Numbered from the stretch's first letter, positions 8,281 through 16,905 are shown. The stretch: DNA of 64,000 bases from Hungatella effluvii (GCF_003201875.1 NZ_QJKD01000016.1:56934-120933), one strand, 5' to 3'. Notes: generated from the letters alone by a model not told the origin. Made by a program: numbers and translations.

Positions 8281-10389
8281 GTGAGTGTATTAAAATATAG
8301 AGAACAGATTTATGCGGGCGTGCTGGGGAAGATTATCGGTGTCTACTTAGGCCGCCCTGTGGAAGGCTGGAGTTACGATAAGATCAGGGAAACCTTTGAT
8401 GAGGTGAAATACTATGTTCATGAGAAGGTGGGAGTTCCGTTAATTGTGGCGGATGACGATATATCCGGAACGTTCGCATTTTTCAGGGCTTTGGAGGACA
8501 ATGGATATGACAGGGAACTGCCTGCGAAGGCGTTTGGGGACACATGGCTGAACTATATCATTGAGAATCGGACGATTCTATGGTGGGGCGGCCTGGGGCG
8601 GTCAACCGAGCATACGGCTTATTTGAATCTGAAGAACGGCATGGAGGCGCCGGAGAGCGGAGCGATCGGGACCAATGGAACCACGCTGGCGGAGCAGATC
8701 GGAGCACAGATTTTCATCGACGCGATCGCCATGGCCTGCCCCGATGATCCGGATCTGGCGGTAAGTCTGGTGAGAAAAGCGGCCAGCGTCAGCCATGACG
8801 GCATTGCAGTCGAAGCGGCCTGCCATTTAGCAGCGCTGGAAGCGATGGCGTTTACGGAAAAAGACGTGAACGTGCTTCTGGACCGGGCGGGGGCCTATGT
8901 GCAGAACCAGGTTTTAAAGGATATGATCGGTGATGTCCGGGATATCTGCGGAAGAGAATCTGACTGGAGAAAGGTCCGTGAATATCTGGATCCGAAATAC
9001 GGCTATGAAGTATTTCCGGGCTGCTGCCACATGATTCCCAACCACGCTATGGTGATCGCGGCCATTCTGCTGGGCGGAGACGATTTCCAGAAATCCATTT
9101 CCATCGCCTCCTCGGCTGCCTGGGATACAGACTGCAACGCGGGCAATGTAGGCGCATTCAACGGCATCCGGTTGGGGCTTGATGGAATCAATGCGGGAGC
9201 GGACTTCCGTACGCCGGTGGCTGATTTGATGTATGTCGTTACCTCGGATGGCGGGTCTGTTGTCTCCGACGCGGTGATAGAGAGCAAAAAGGTTCTTCAG
9301 GCTGCGGCCGCACTGCACGGGGAATCAGTTTCCGTATCGGACAAACGGTACACCTTCGAATACCCCGGTTCTCTTCAGGGCTTTGCAGTATGTGACTACG
9401 GCCACGGCAATCAGGCGTGCATCGAGCTTTCCAATTATAATGAAATATCGGAGGAGAACGGTCTGCTGATCCGCTGCCGCCACGTGGCGGACGGAGTGAC
9501 CGCGGACGTTTCCACCCAGACATTTATCGATTTCTCAAAGCTGGCGCAGAACTTCTCTACCGTAGCGTCTCCGACGCTTTACTCCTCTCAGAAGGTGGTG
9601 ACGGAGGCGGGCTTGGCTGGTTCTACCCGCACCGGTTCACAGGAGGCAGTGACTCTGCGTCCGTATATTCTCTATTACGATATTGAAAATCAGGTCAGAG
9701 CCATGTACGGAGATGCGGTTCTGCTGGATGAAACGAAAAAGACATTTGAGTGGACCGTACCGGATACGAAGGGCATGTCCATCTTTAAACTGGGATATGA
9801 GGTTGCGGGCAGGAAACGTTTCGACGGGGATGTGGTCATCTACAGTATCGACTGGAAGGGAGCGCCCACGGACTTCGCACAGAGAGGCATGCTGATGACC
9901 TCCATCTGGAATACGAATCCGCTTTGGCTGGCCGGCTTTGCCAGCTCCGCGGTTCAGTTTGCGGCAGATTTCAAACATACCTACTGTGTATCCAATGTGG
10001 AAGCGGATGGTCTGGTGACGATCGGCAGCAGGGAATGGGAAGATTATACCGTGTCCTCGACAGTCTTCTACAGCCTTCATGAGGCCGGAGGCCTGGTGGT
10101 GAGGAGCAGGGGCCATAAGCGGTACTATGGAGCCGCGCTCATGGATTACAGCCGCGCCGTGGTATACGTGCAGAAGGACCGGGAACGGGTGGTTTTGGCG
10201 GAGGTGCCATACTCCTATCAGGAGGATGTGGGATATACGCTTACCTTTGCGGCTCATCAGGAGAAGCTGGAATTCTCGGTGAACGGGGAGAAGCTGATCG
10301 AGGTGGCGGATGCCACTTACTCGGGCGGCGGAGCCGGATTTACAATTTCGAAAGGAACTATGACGTGTGACAGCTTTATTGTTTCATAG
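8281..10389 (+). CDS. ADP-ribosylglycohydrolase-like protein with C-terminal beta-sandwich domain (copy 2)
   Basis: Paralogue of the preceding gene, 702 residues, 12 bases downstream, clearly from tandem duplication: both open with IYAGVLGKIIGVYLGRPVEG and share the order of motifs. The metal-binding motifs are retained (ADDDISGT near residue 60; WDTDCNAGN near residue 283). The C-terminal half is more divergent and shorter, but keeps the ending with a GGGAGFTISKG-type strand. GTG start with AGAGGA upstream. Two diverged copies in one operon suggest either two related substrates or a heteromeric enzyme. No secretion signal, so it acts after import. Confidence 0.8.
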   Translation: MSVLKYREQIYAGVLGKIIGVYLGRPVEGWSYDKIRETFDEVKYYVHEKVGVPLIVADDDISGTFAFFRALEDNGYDRELPAKAFGDTWLNYIIENRTILWWGGLGRSTEHTAYLNLKNGMEAPESGAIGTNGTTLAEQIGAQIFIDAIAMACPDDPDLAVSLVRKAASVSHDGIAVEAACHLAALEAMAFTEKDVNVLLDRAGAYVQNQVLKDMIGDVRDICGRESDWRKVREYLDPKYGYEVFPGCCHMIPNHAMVIAAILLGGDDFQKSISIASSAAWDTDCNAGNVGAFNGIRLGLDGINAGADFRTPVADLMYVVTSDGGSVVSDAVIESKKVLQAAAALHGESVSVSDKRYTFEYPGSLQGFAVCDYGHGNQACIELSNYNEISEENGLLIRCRHVADGVTADVSTQTFIDFSKLAQNFSTVASPTLYSSQKVVTEAGLAGSTRTGSQEAVTLRPYILYYDIENQVRAMYGDAVLLDETKKTFEWTVPDTKGMSIFKLGYEVAGRKRFDGDVVIYSIDWKGAPTDFAQRGMLMTSIWNTNPLWLAGFASSAVQFAADFKHTYCVSNVEADGLVTIGSREWEDYTVSSTVFYSLHEAGGLVVRSRGHKRYYGAALMDYSRAVVYVQKDRERVVLAEVPYSYQEDVGYTLTFAAHQEKLEFSVNGEKLIEVADATYSGGGAGFTISKGTMTCDSFIVS

Positions 10390-10422
10390 GAAATCGGCTG
10401 CATTACAAATAGGAGACAGAAC

Positions 10423-11391
10423 ATGGATTATATTATAGCATCGACGGTTGTTACGGATGAGATAAGGTTTGCTGATAAAAAGACAGTGGAAAAGAAGGCG
10501 GGCGGAGCAGGGATCTATGCGCTGTGCGGGATCCGGCTCTGGTGCGACAGCGTCATGCCTGTGACGGGTGTTGGAAAAGACTATGCGGAAATGTTTGGAG
10601 AATGGTATAAGAAGAATCATATTTCCATGGATGGCCTGATCCAAAAGGACGAGAAGACGCCTTACAATGTAATCCAGTATTTTGAGGACGGAGAGCGGAG
10701 TGAGACGGCCCTGTACGGGGCGGATCATTACCGGAAGATCGAGGTGACGCCAAAAGAGCTGGAGCCGTATTTTCAGACTGCAAAGGGGATCTACATTTTC
10801 AAGAATACCTCCCCGGAGTTCTGGAACGGGATTCTTCCCATGATGGAAAGCAGTTTTCAGACACGCTCCCGGGCGGCCGCCGTCATGTGGGAGATTGCCA
10901 GCGATTCCACCTGTCCGGAATGCCTGGAAGAGGTGAGATGGATCGCCGGAAATGTAGATATCTTTTCTATCAATTTAACGGAGGCCCGGAATTTATTCGG
11001 TACAGAGTCTTTGGACGAGATAATCGGGAAATTCAGGGGCTGGATGGACAGTCCCACTCCTTTTGCCGGACAGAATCATTTGAAGCTGATTTTTCTGCGC
11101 AGAGGTTCTAAGGGGGCGGTGATGATTACGCCGGAAGAGGCGGTATACGTGCCCACGGTGGATCACGCAAATGTGGTGGATCCTACAGGCGGCGGCAACA
11201 GTTCATCAGGCGCGGTGCTTTACGGGTGGTGCAGCGGCCATACCCCGGAGGAGTGCGGCCTGATGGGAAGTATATCGGCCGCCATGTGCCTGGAACAGTA
11301 CGGCGTTCCAGACGAGATTGGAATGGAGAAGCGGGAGGCCGCACAGAGACTTTTAGCAGCAATGAAAGGAAATAACCCGAATGAAGAGTGA
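10423..11391 (+). CDS. PfkB-family carbohydrate kinase homologue with altered catalytic motif
   Basis: Ribokinase-fold protein of 322 residues. The conserved C-terminal anion-hole motif, normally GAGD with Asp as catalytic base, here reads D253-P-T-G-G-G-N259, so the base is replaced by Asn. The N-terminal part is also divergent from ribokinase, with GGAGIYA instead of the GGKGAN sugar-binding segment. It could be an inactive or regulatory kinase fold, or a kinase using another base. AGGAGA precedes the ATG. Its last 11 bases overlap the next gene, indicating tight coupling with the nucleoside phosphorylase relative. Confidence 0.75.
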   Translation: MDYIIASTVVTDEIRFADKKTVEKKAGGAGIYALCGIRLWCDSVMPVTGVGKDYAEMFGEWYKKNHISMDGLIQKDEKTPYNVIQYFEDGERSETALYGADHYRKIEVTPKELEPYFQTAKGIYIFKNTSPEFWNGILPMMESSFQTRSRAAAVMWEIASDSTCPECLEEVRWIAGNVDIFSINLTEARNLFGTESLDEIIGKFRGWMDSPTPFAGQNHLKLIFLRRGSKGAVMITPEEAVYVPTVDHANVVDPTGGGNSSSGAVLYGWCSGHTPEECGLMGSISAAMCLEQYGVPDEIGMEKREAAQRLLAAMKGNNPNEE

Positions 11392-12283
11392 GGAAATCAG
11401 AAAGAAACCGTCCATCAGACGGATTCATGAGCAGTATGAATACTATAAAAATGTACCGGAGCGCGGGCTCATGATCAAAGGACGCCCGGCGCTTACCCAG
11501 ATTGACCACGAAAAGGTGGGGGATTTTGTCCTGATTACGGTGAGGGATCCTCTCTGCGCCTATGATGTGGATCCGGCGAAGAAGATCGCGGACAGACTGG
11601 AGCATGCAGAGCTGATCGGCAATTCAGGGATGTTTACCTCTTATACCGGAACGTATAAAGGGGCGAAGATCACCGTGGTCAGCGGCGGCAGCGGATCGCC
11701 GGAAATGGAACTGATTTTATATGATTTTATGGAATATACGGACGCGGGAACGTTTCTGCGGGTCGGCGGTTCCGGCGGAATCGGTGATGAGGTGAAGCCG
11801 GGAGACGTGGTGATCGCCAGCGGTGTGGTCAGGGAAGAGGCCATGACGAAAGCGTACATACCGGCAGGATATCCGGCGGTCAGCCACTATGAGGTGGTAG
11901 GCGCCATGGTGGAAGCCGCCAAAACGCTGGGAGCACCATACCATGTGGGAGTGACCCTGTCCGTGGACAGCGATTTTGTGGGCGGCGGCAGACCGGGGGT
12001 CGGCGGATACTTACAGCCGTGGAATATTGAAATAGCCGGAATCTACAACCGGGCCGGCGTGCTGAACGGTGACCGGGAATCTGCGGCGATCGTGACTCTG
12101 TCCGCACTGTTTGGACGCAGAGGCGGTTCCATCTGTTCCGTTGCGGATAATCTTTGCACCGGAGAGAAGTTTGAAGCGGGCGGCGGCCATGAGTTTGCGA
12201 TTGATATCGCACTGGAGGGCTGTGCGGTCTTAAACCGGTTAGATCAGGAAAAGAACGAGAAAAAGGCAGAGGAGAAGCAGTGA
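11381..12283 (+). CDS. Nucleoside phosphorylase family protein (uridine phosphorylase-like)
   Basis: Predicted cytoplasmic phosphorylase that would turn a nucleoside and phosphate into base and ribose-1-phosphate; 300 residues. The phosphate-binding region RVGGSGGIGDEVKPGDVVI matches the family, and the sequence keeps a PAVSHYEVVGAMVEAA stretch like uridine phosphorylase. The ribose-binding MES motif is changed to RES (NGDRESAA), with Arg replacing the Met that normally lies beside ribose. That fits an altered sugar, possibly a phosphorylated or acidic one (inference). It overlaps the PfkB gene by 11 bases and nearly abuts the SIS gene, so the three are translationally linked. Confidence 0.78.
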   Translation: MKSEEIRKKPSIRRIHEQYEYYKNVPERGLMIKGRPALTQIDHEKVGDFVLITVRDPLCAYDVDPAKKIADRLEHAELIGNSGMFTSYTGTYKGAKITVVSGGSGSPEMELILYDFMEYTDAGTFLRVGGSGGIGDEVKPGDVVIASGVVREEAMTKAYIPAGYPAVSHYEVVGAMVEAAKTLGAPYHVGVTLSVDSDFVGGGRPGVGGYLQPWNIEIAGIYNRAGVLNGDRESAAIVTLSALFGRRGGSICSVADNLCTGEKFEAGGGHEFAIDIALEGCAVLNRLDQEKNEKKAEEKQ

Positions 12284-12284
12284 T

Positions 12285-13427
12285 ATGAGTGAAATGTTGA
12301 CGAAAGAGTATGACAACCCCATGTGCAGACAGGCGATGAGCCTCCCGGAGCTGATCCGGAGCCAGTATGAGGACCTGGAAGTAAAGACCAGGAAAGTCCT
12401 TTCTTTTCAGGAAATATTTAATATTCAGCGTGTGGTGCTGACGGGATGCGGTGATTCCTATGCGGCCTGTATGGCGACAAAGCATGTGTTTGAGATGCTG
12501 ACTGGCATTCAGGCTGAGGTGGTGACAGCCATCGATTTCGGACGGTATTACAGTGAACGCCACATGGGTGTGGATTGTCAGAATCCACTGGTAATTTCAG
12601 TCAGTAACTCAGGCCGTGTGGCCAGGATTTCAGAGGCGGTGCAGCGGGCGAAATTCCATGACTGTTTCGTCCTTGGGATCACAGGAAATTTGACTTCCCC
12701 ACTGGCCCAGAATTCGGATAAGGTGCTGAAGCTGGATATTCCGCCCTTTGAAAGCGCGCCGGGAACGAGAAGCTATATGGTCAGCGTGATGGCGCTCCTT
12801 CTGCTGGCTGTCCGTATCGGTGAGGTGCGGGGCATGTACACCATGGATCAGGCCATGGACTACCGCTATGATATGAAAAATCAGGGGGATTTGCTGGAAG
12901 CGCTTCTGCCGCAGATGGCGGAAACGTGTGCGAAGACGGCGGAAGAATGGAAGGATTTCCCCTGCTTTGACTTCGTGGGAGCGGGTTTCGACTACGCGTC
13001 AGCGTGGTTTGGCCAGGCGAAGATGCTGGAGGCCACAGGAATATATTCCATGCATATCAACTCGGAGGAATGGTTCCATCTGAACTGTTTCGCTAAGGAC
13101 CCGGAACACATCGGCACCGTGGTGGTGTCCAATACCACGAATCCGGGACTCAGCAGGACAAAGGACGTAATTCGTTACGGAAAGAAGCTGGGGCGGCCGA
13201 TGTTAGTCATAACCGATGGAGACGGAGCGGAAGGCGTATCCTGTGTAACCGTGCCGACTCCCAAGTATCCGATTAATATGCCGGTGACCCAGTTCGTCCC
13301 GATGTCTCTTCTCGCCGGTTACCTCTCCGCCATGTTGGGAGAGCAGTATGGGCGCGGATGTGAAGGGCCATGGAGCTTCTGCGAAAATGGCTTCTGTGTC
13401 CAGAATAATGAGATCGTTTTGAAATAG
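12285..13427 (+). CDS. SIS-domain sugar-phosphate isomerase/deglycase
   Basis: A 380-residue protein with two SIS (sugar isomerase) domains. The first has LTGCGDSYAA near residue 50 and the phosphate-binding SVSNSGRV loop near residue 107; the second begins near residue 220 and carries an NSEEWFHLN segment that may provide catalytic Glu/His, as in the GlmS isomerase and FrlB deglycase. It has no glutaminase domain. The substrate is probably an aminated or amine-conjugated sugar phosphate made by a kinase of this operon (inference). The ATG starts one base after the previous stop codon, with GAGGAG upstream. Confidence 0.8.
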   Translation: MSEMLTKEYDNPMCRQAMSLPELIRSQYEDLEVKTRKVLSFQEIFNIQRVVLTGCGDSYAACMATKHVFEMLTGIQAEVVTAIDFGRYYSERHMGVDCQNPLVISVSNSGRVARISEAVQRAKFHDCFVLGITGNLTSPLAQNSDKVLKLDIPPFESAPGTRSYMVSVMALLLLAVRIGEVRGMYTMDQAMDYRYDMKNQGDLLEALLPQMAETCAKTAEEWKDFPCFDFVGAGFDYASAWFGQAKMLEATGIYSMHINSEEWFHLNCFAKDPEHIGTVVVSNTTNPGLSRTKDVIRYGKKLGRPMLVITDGDGAEGVSCVTVPTPKYPINMPVTQFVPMSLLAGYLSAMLGEQYGRGCEGPWSFCENGFCVQNNEIVLK

Positions 13428-13441
13428 CGGAGGATGGAAAA

Positions 13442-13849
13442 ATGCTGAAAAACTTTAAAATAAAGACGAAATACAATGAGGTTTACGATATCACGGAACA
13501 CGTCAAGAAGGCGGTGGAGGAAAGCGGAGTAAGAGAGGGCACCTGCCTCGTTTACAATCCCCATTCCACAGCGGGTCTGGCGGTATTTTCTCCATGGGAT
13601 CCGGACGGATTTCTGGATCTGGACGAGGAAATCCGCAGGCTGGTGCCCACCCGGATCGATTTCAAACACCAGCACGACACCCCGCAGGATGCGGCAGGCC
13701 ATGTAAAATCGGCGCTTCTCGGCATTTCCGGGAATTTTATCGTGCATGAGGGAAAGCTGTTGGTCGGCGGGTCCCAGGGCATCTATTTCCTGGAATTTGA
13801 CGGACCGAGAAACCGGGAATTCTTTGTGAAGATTCAGGCGGATGCGTAG
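13442..13849 (+). CDS. YjbQ/UPF0047 family protein
   Basis: Small 135-residue protein with the full-length YjbQ fold: PHSTAG near residue 40, HDTPQ near residue 78, then HVKSALLG and the GSQGIYFLEF segment near the end. E. coli YjbQ has weak thiamine-phosphate synthase activity and its true role is unclear. The conserved histidines suggest metal or phosphate binding. Its presence inside a catabolic operon, between an isomerase and a nucleoside hydrolase, suggests a role on a phosphorylated intermediate rather than in thiamine synthesis (inference). GGAGG precedes the ATG. Confidence 0.8.
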   Translation: MLKNFKIKTKYNEVYDITEHVKKAVEESGVREGTCLVYNPHSTAGLAVFSPWDPDGFLDLDEEIRRLVPTRIDFKHQHDTPQDAAGHVKSALLGISGNFIVHEGKLLVGGSQGIYFLEFDGPRNREFFVKIQADA

Positions 13850-13912
13850 AAACGCTCCCAGATCTGGCAGAAGTTAGAAGGAGCACTCAGATTGAGAAAA
13901 GAGGAGAATAAA

Positions 13913-14866
13913 ATGGATAAAAAGAAAATAATCCTGGACTGCGATCCGGGTATGGACGACTCCATGGCCATTATTATGGCCTGTAAATCAGACGCTTTGG
14001 AGGTAAAGGCGATTACCGCGGTAAATGGAAACTACCGCGTCGATGTAACCAGCAAAAATGCCTTGAAAGTGCTGGAGCTGATCGGAAGAACGGATATCCC
14101 GGTTGGCAAGGGAATGCCGGAGCCGATGGTGAGAAAGTGCCCGAAGGACCCATTTACCCATGGGAAAGACGGTCAGGCGGAAAATAACCTTCCCGATCCG
14201 GTGACGCCGCTGAGCAATAAGAACGCAGTGGAATTGATCATAGATACGGTAAAGGCAAATCCGGGAGAAATTTACATCCTCTGCACCGGTCCCATGAGCA
14301 ATGTGGCCATGGCCATGAAAAAGGCGCCTGAGATCAAGGAGATGATTGCCGGGATCTATGCGATATCCGGAGCGTTCGGTCTGAACCGTTACGCGTATAC
14401 CAATGCTACAGGCGATACACCGCAGAGCGAATGGAATGTGTATGTGGACCCGGAGGCGGCCGATATTGTATACAATTCCGGTGTGAAGCTGGTGGCTCTG
14501 GGCCTCGATGTGGCGACTCATTTCGATGTGAATTTGACGGATGAAGATATCCGCATGCTGGAGGAGAGCGACAAGCCGGAGGCAAAGTTCTTCTTGCAGG
14601 CCGTTCATTTTGTAAATGAAAGAGGCTTTGAGGCGTACTGTGCGGTAATCGACTGTATGGCGGTCGGATACGCCATCGATGCTACCCTGGTAAAAACCAT
14701 TTCCGGCCATGTGGGTATTGAGACGAAGAGTGATTTGACGCTGGGAATGACGGTTCTGGACCGGAGACACCATTTCGTATGGGAATCGCTGCCGGTTGTG
14801 GAAATCGGAGAGAGCGCCGATTACGAGAGATTCTTAAAGCTTCTCATGAAGCTTGTGCTGGCTTAA
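13913..14866 (+). CDS. IUNH-family nucleoside hydrolase lacking the usual catalytic His
   Basis: Predicted N-riboside hydrolase, 317 residues. The calcium-binding signature DCDPGMDD (residues 9-16) is present and the usual EFN segment reads EWN. The normal HD pair that protonates the leaving base and binds calcium is instead I246-D247 (CAVIDCMAV), so the general-acid His is missing while the Asp remains. This may mean a substrate whose leaving group needs no protonation, or a reaction other than base hydrolysis. I chose the ATG at 13913 because AGAGGAG lies just upstream; an in-frame TTG at 13892 also exists. It is followed by the double deoxyribosyltransferase. Confidence 0.82.
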   Translation: MDKKKIILDCDPGMDDSMAIIMACKSDALEVKAITAVNGNYRVDVTSKNALKVLELIGRTDIPVGKGMPEPMVRKCPKDPFTHGKDGQAENNLPDPVTPLSNKNAVELIIDTVKANPGEIYILCTGPMSNVAMAMKKAPEIKEMIAGIYAISGAFGLNRYAYTNATGDTPQSEWNVYVDPEAADIVYNSGVKLVALGLDVATHFDVNLTDEDIRMLEESDKPEAKFFLQAVHFVNERGFEAYCAVIDCMAVGYAIDATLVKTISGHVGIETKSDLTLGMTVLDRRHHFVWESLPVVEIGESADYERFLKLLMKLVLA

Positions 14867-14881
14867 GCGGGAGGTTTGCGT

Positions 14882-15994
14882 ATGTTTGAAAAAGAAAAGA
14901 TCTATATAGCGGGACCCGAGTGTTTCTATAAGGGCGGCCCGGACATTTTAAATGCAATGAGACGGAGGGCGGAGAGCCTGGGCTTCGGAGTTACGCTTCC
15001 CAACGAGCATCCGCTGGATATGGGAAATCCGGATCTTCAGAAGCGGGCAGACAGCATTTTCGAGGATCTGAAAATGATCATGAAGGAGACAACTGTCATT
15101 ATCGCCGACTTGGAGGCGTACCGCGGCTCCGAAGCGGACAGCGGAACAATCTATGAGATCGGAATGGCGTATGCGGATGGGATAAAATGCTACGGCTACA
15201 CGAGAGATAAACGCCCGCTGGCATGGAAAGATCAGAAGTATGTGATGAAAGATGGCGTTGTCTACGATGAAAATGGGAAAAAAGCGCCTTACAAGGAGCT
15301 GCCATTTTCACCGGCCGTGGTAGGTTCGACGAAGATTGTGGAAGGTGATTTCGACGACTGTCTCGCCATGCTGATGACGGATTTAGAGGAGGAGTGGAAG
15401 GCAGAGGGAAGAACGGGCGGTATGGCCGCTGCGCGGGAGGGGATAGCGTCTGGGACGGCGAATGATCCGGCCGGCGCTCCGGCGAAGCCGAGAGTCTACT
15501 TATCCGATGTGATCCGGTATGAAGAGGATGCGAAGGAGGTCTACGGCCGCCTTAAGGAGCTTTGCGCTTCTTACGGTCTGGAGGCTGTCACTCCCTGCGA
15601 CTGGGCGGAAGGATTTCCGGAGACGAAAGGCTTCAACCCCTATGTGAGAGCGGCGGCCCTGACGGAGAATTACTGCCGCCTGGTGAGAAGTTGCGATGCA
15701 GTGATCGCCGATCTGAGTGATTACCGCGGCTATGAGTGCTCCAACGATGTGGGATTCGAATGCGGTATGGGGTTTGAGATGGGGAAAAAGCTGTTCGGCT
15801 ATATGAAAGACGCAAGGCCATGCATCGAGAAAATCCCACATCTGGGCGAGGCCGCAGAGTTCCGCGATATGACAGGCAGCAATGTGGAAAATTTCAATTA
15901 TCCGGCCAATTTAATGTTCGGAAGCTCCATGAAGATTTATGAGGGGAGCTTTGAACAGATGATTGAGAGGGTGGCGAAGGAACTGAACGTGTGA
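14882..15994 (+). CDS. Tandem-fused nucleoside 2-deoxyribosyltransferase
   Basis: A 370-residue protein made of two consecutive nucleoside 2-deoxyribosyltransferase domains, about residues 1-165 and 190-370, joined by an Ala/Gly-rich linker. Single-domain members are about 150-170 residues. Each half has the Asp-rich segment (ADLEAYRGSEADSGT; ADLSDYRGYECSNDVG) and a Glu in the position of the catalytic nucleophile, E92 and E293. Family members swap or hydrolyse the base of (deoxy)ribonucleosides through a covalent sugar-enzyme intermediate. ATG at 14882 is preceded by GGGAGG at 7 bases. The two halves are diverged, so they may have distinct roles, such as one catalytic and one binding. Confidence 0.82.
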   Translation: MFEKEKIYIAGPECFYKGGPDILNAMRRRAESLGFGVTLPNEHPLDMGNPDLQKRADSIFEDLKMIMKETTVIIADLEAYRGSEADSGTIYEIGMAYADGIKCYGYTRDKRPLAWKDQKYVMKDGVVYDENGKKAPYKELPFSPAVVGSTKIVEGDFDDCLAMLMTDLEEEWKAEGRTGGMAAAREGIASGTANDPAGAPAKPRVYLSDVIRYEEDAKEVYGRLKELCASYGLEAVTPCDWAEGFPETKGFNPYVRAAALTENYCRLVRSCDAVIADLSDYRGYECSNDVGFECGMGFEMGKKLFGYMKDARPCIEKIPHLGEAAEFRDMTGSNVENFNYPANLMFGSSMKIYEGSFEQMIERVAKELNV

Positions 15995-16029
15995 GATTAT
16001 GGAAGAAACAGGAAAGGAAGTTTCAGAAC

Positions 16030-16905
16030 ATGGCTCGGATTTTAAATTATGGATCGCTGAATATAGATCACGTGTACTCGGTTCCGCACATTGTCAGGCC
16101 GGGAGAAACCATTTCCGCCGTGGGATTTAAGGATTTCCCGGGCGGGAAAGGCCTAAACCAGTCGGTGGCGATGGCGAGAGCAGGAGCCATGGTCTTTCAC
16201 GCCGGAAAGATTGGAAATGACGGTGAATTCTTAAAAAAGATTTTGGTGGCTGACGGTGTGGACTGTACATGGCTGAAAAACAGCAGGAGCCCCAATGGGA
16301 GCGCCATCATACAGAAGGACGCAGACGGCCAGAATGCGATCATCTGTTACGCAGGAAGCAACGGAGAGATCAGTCCGGCGGAGATCGACGAGGTCCTGGA
16401 CCATTTCCAGGAAGGAGACATTCTCGTATCCCAGAATGAGATCAGCAATGTTCCATATCTGATTGAAATGGCGGGAAAACGGGGGATGCGGATCGCTTTT
16501 AATCCGTCGCCCATCGATGATACGGTGCTGCACATGGACTTGTCTCCAGTTTCCTGGCTCATTATCAATGAGACGGAGGGCTATGGCCTGACCGGAGAAG
16601 AGGAACCGGGGAAGATTGTGAAAAGTCTGATTACCCGGTATCCCAGGATGGCTGTTATTCTGACGCTGGGAGAAGATGGCTCCATGTACTGTCAGGGGGA
16701 CATGATCCTGCGGCAGGAAGCCTATCGTTTCGGAGTGAGGGATACGACTGCGGCCGGCGATACGTTTCTGGGGTATTTTCTGGGGACGTATGAACTGGAA
16801 GGTGATGTGAAGGCAGCGCTCGATATGGCCGCCCGTGCGGCCGGGATCGCAGTGTCAAGAGAAGGGGCGGTGCCGTCGATTCCGGGGGTGGAGGAAGTCA
16901 GGTAG
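16030..16905 (+). CDS. PfkB-family sugar/nucleoside kinase (ribokinase-like)
   Basis: Ribokinase-fold kinase of 291 residues. It has the substrate-binding FPGGKGLNQSVA segment near residue 37 and an intact catalytic DTTAAGDTF motif near residue 240, so unlike the PfkB protein at 10423 it should be active. It would phosphorylate the released pentose or riboside. The ATG at 16030 follows AAGGAAG at about 9 bases; an in-frame GTG at 15991 overlaps the preceding stop codon and would add 13 residues of atypical sequence. It is the last gene of the riboside operon. Confidence 0.85.
   Translation: MARILNYGSLNIDHVYSVPHIVRPGETISAVGFKDFPGGKGLNQSVAMARAGAMVFHAGKIGNDGEFLKKILVADGVDCTWLKNSRSPNGSAIIQKDADGQNAIICYAGSNGEISPAEIDEVLDHFQEGDILVSQNEISNVPYLIEMAGKRGMRIAFNPSPIDDTVLHMDLSPVSWLIINETEGYGLTGEEEPGKIVKSLITRYPRMAVILTLGEDGSMYCQGDMILRQEAYRFGVRDTTAAGDTFLGYFLGTYELEGDVKAALDMAARAAGIAVSREGAVPSIPGVEEVR

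Noticed and set aside
11880..12563. Long minus-strand frame over the phosphorylase and SIS genes
   Set aside because: Antisense shadow; composition is atypical and both plus-strand genes have clear motifs.
13..16905. Queuosine salvage operon as an explanation for module B
   Set aside because: Nucleoside hydrolase and radical SAM genes are used in queuosine salvage, but no ECF transporter or queuine lyase-like gene is in this operon; the radical SAM protein at 29974 is in another module.
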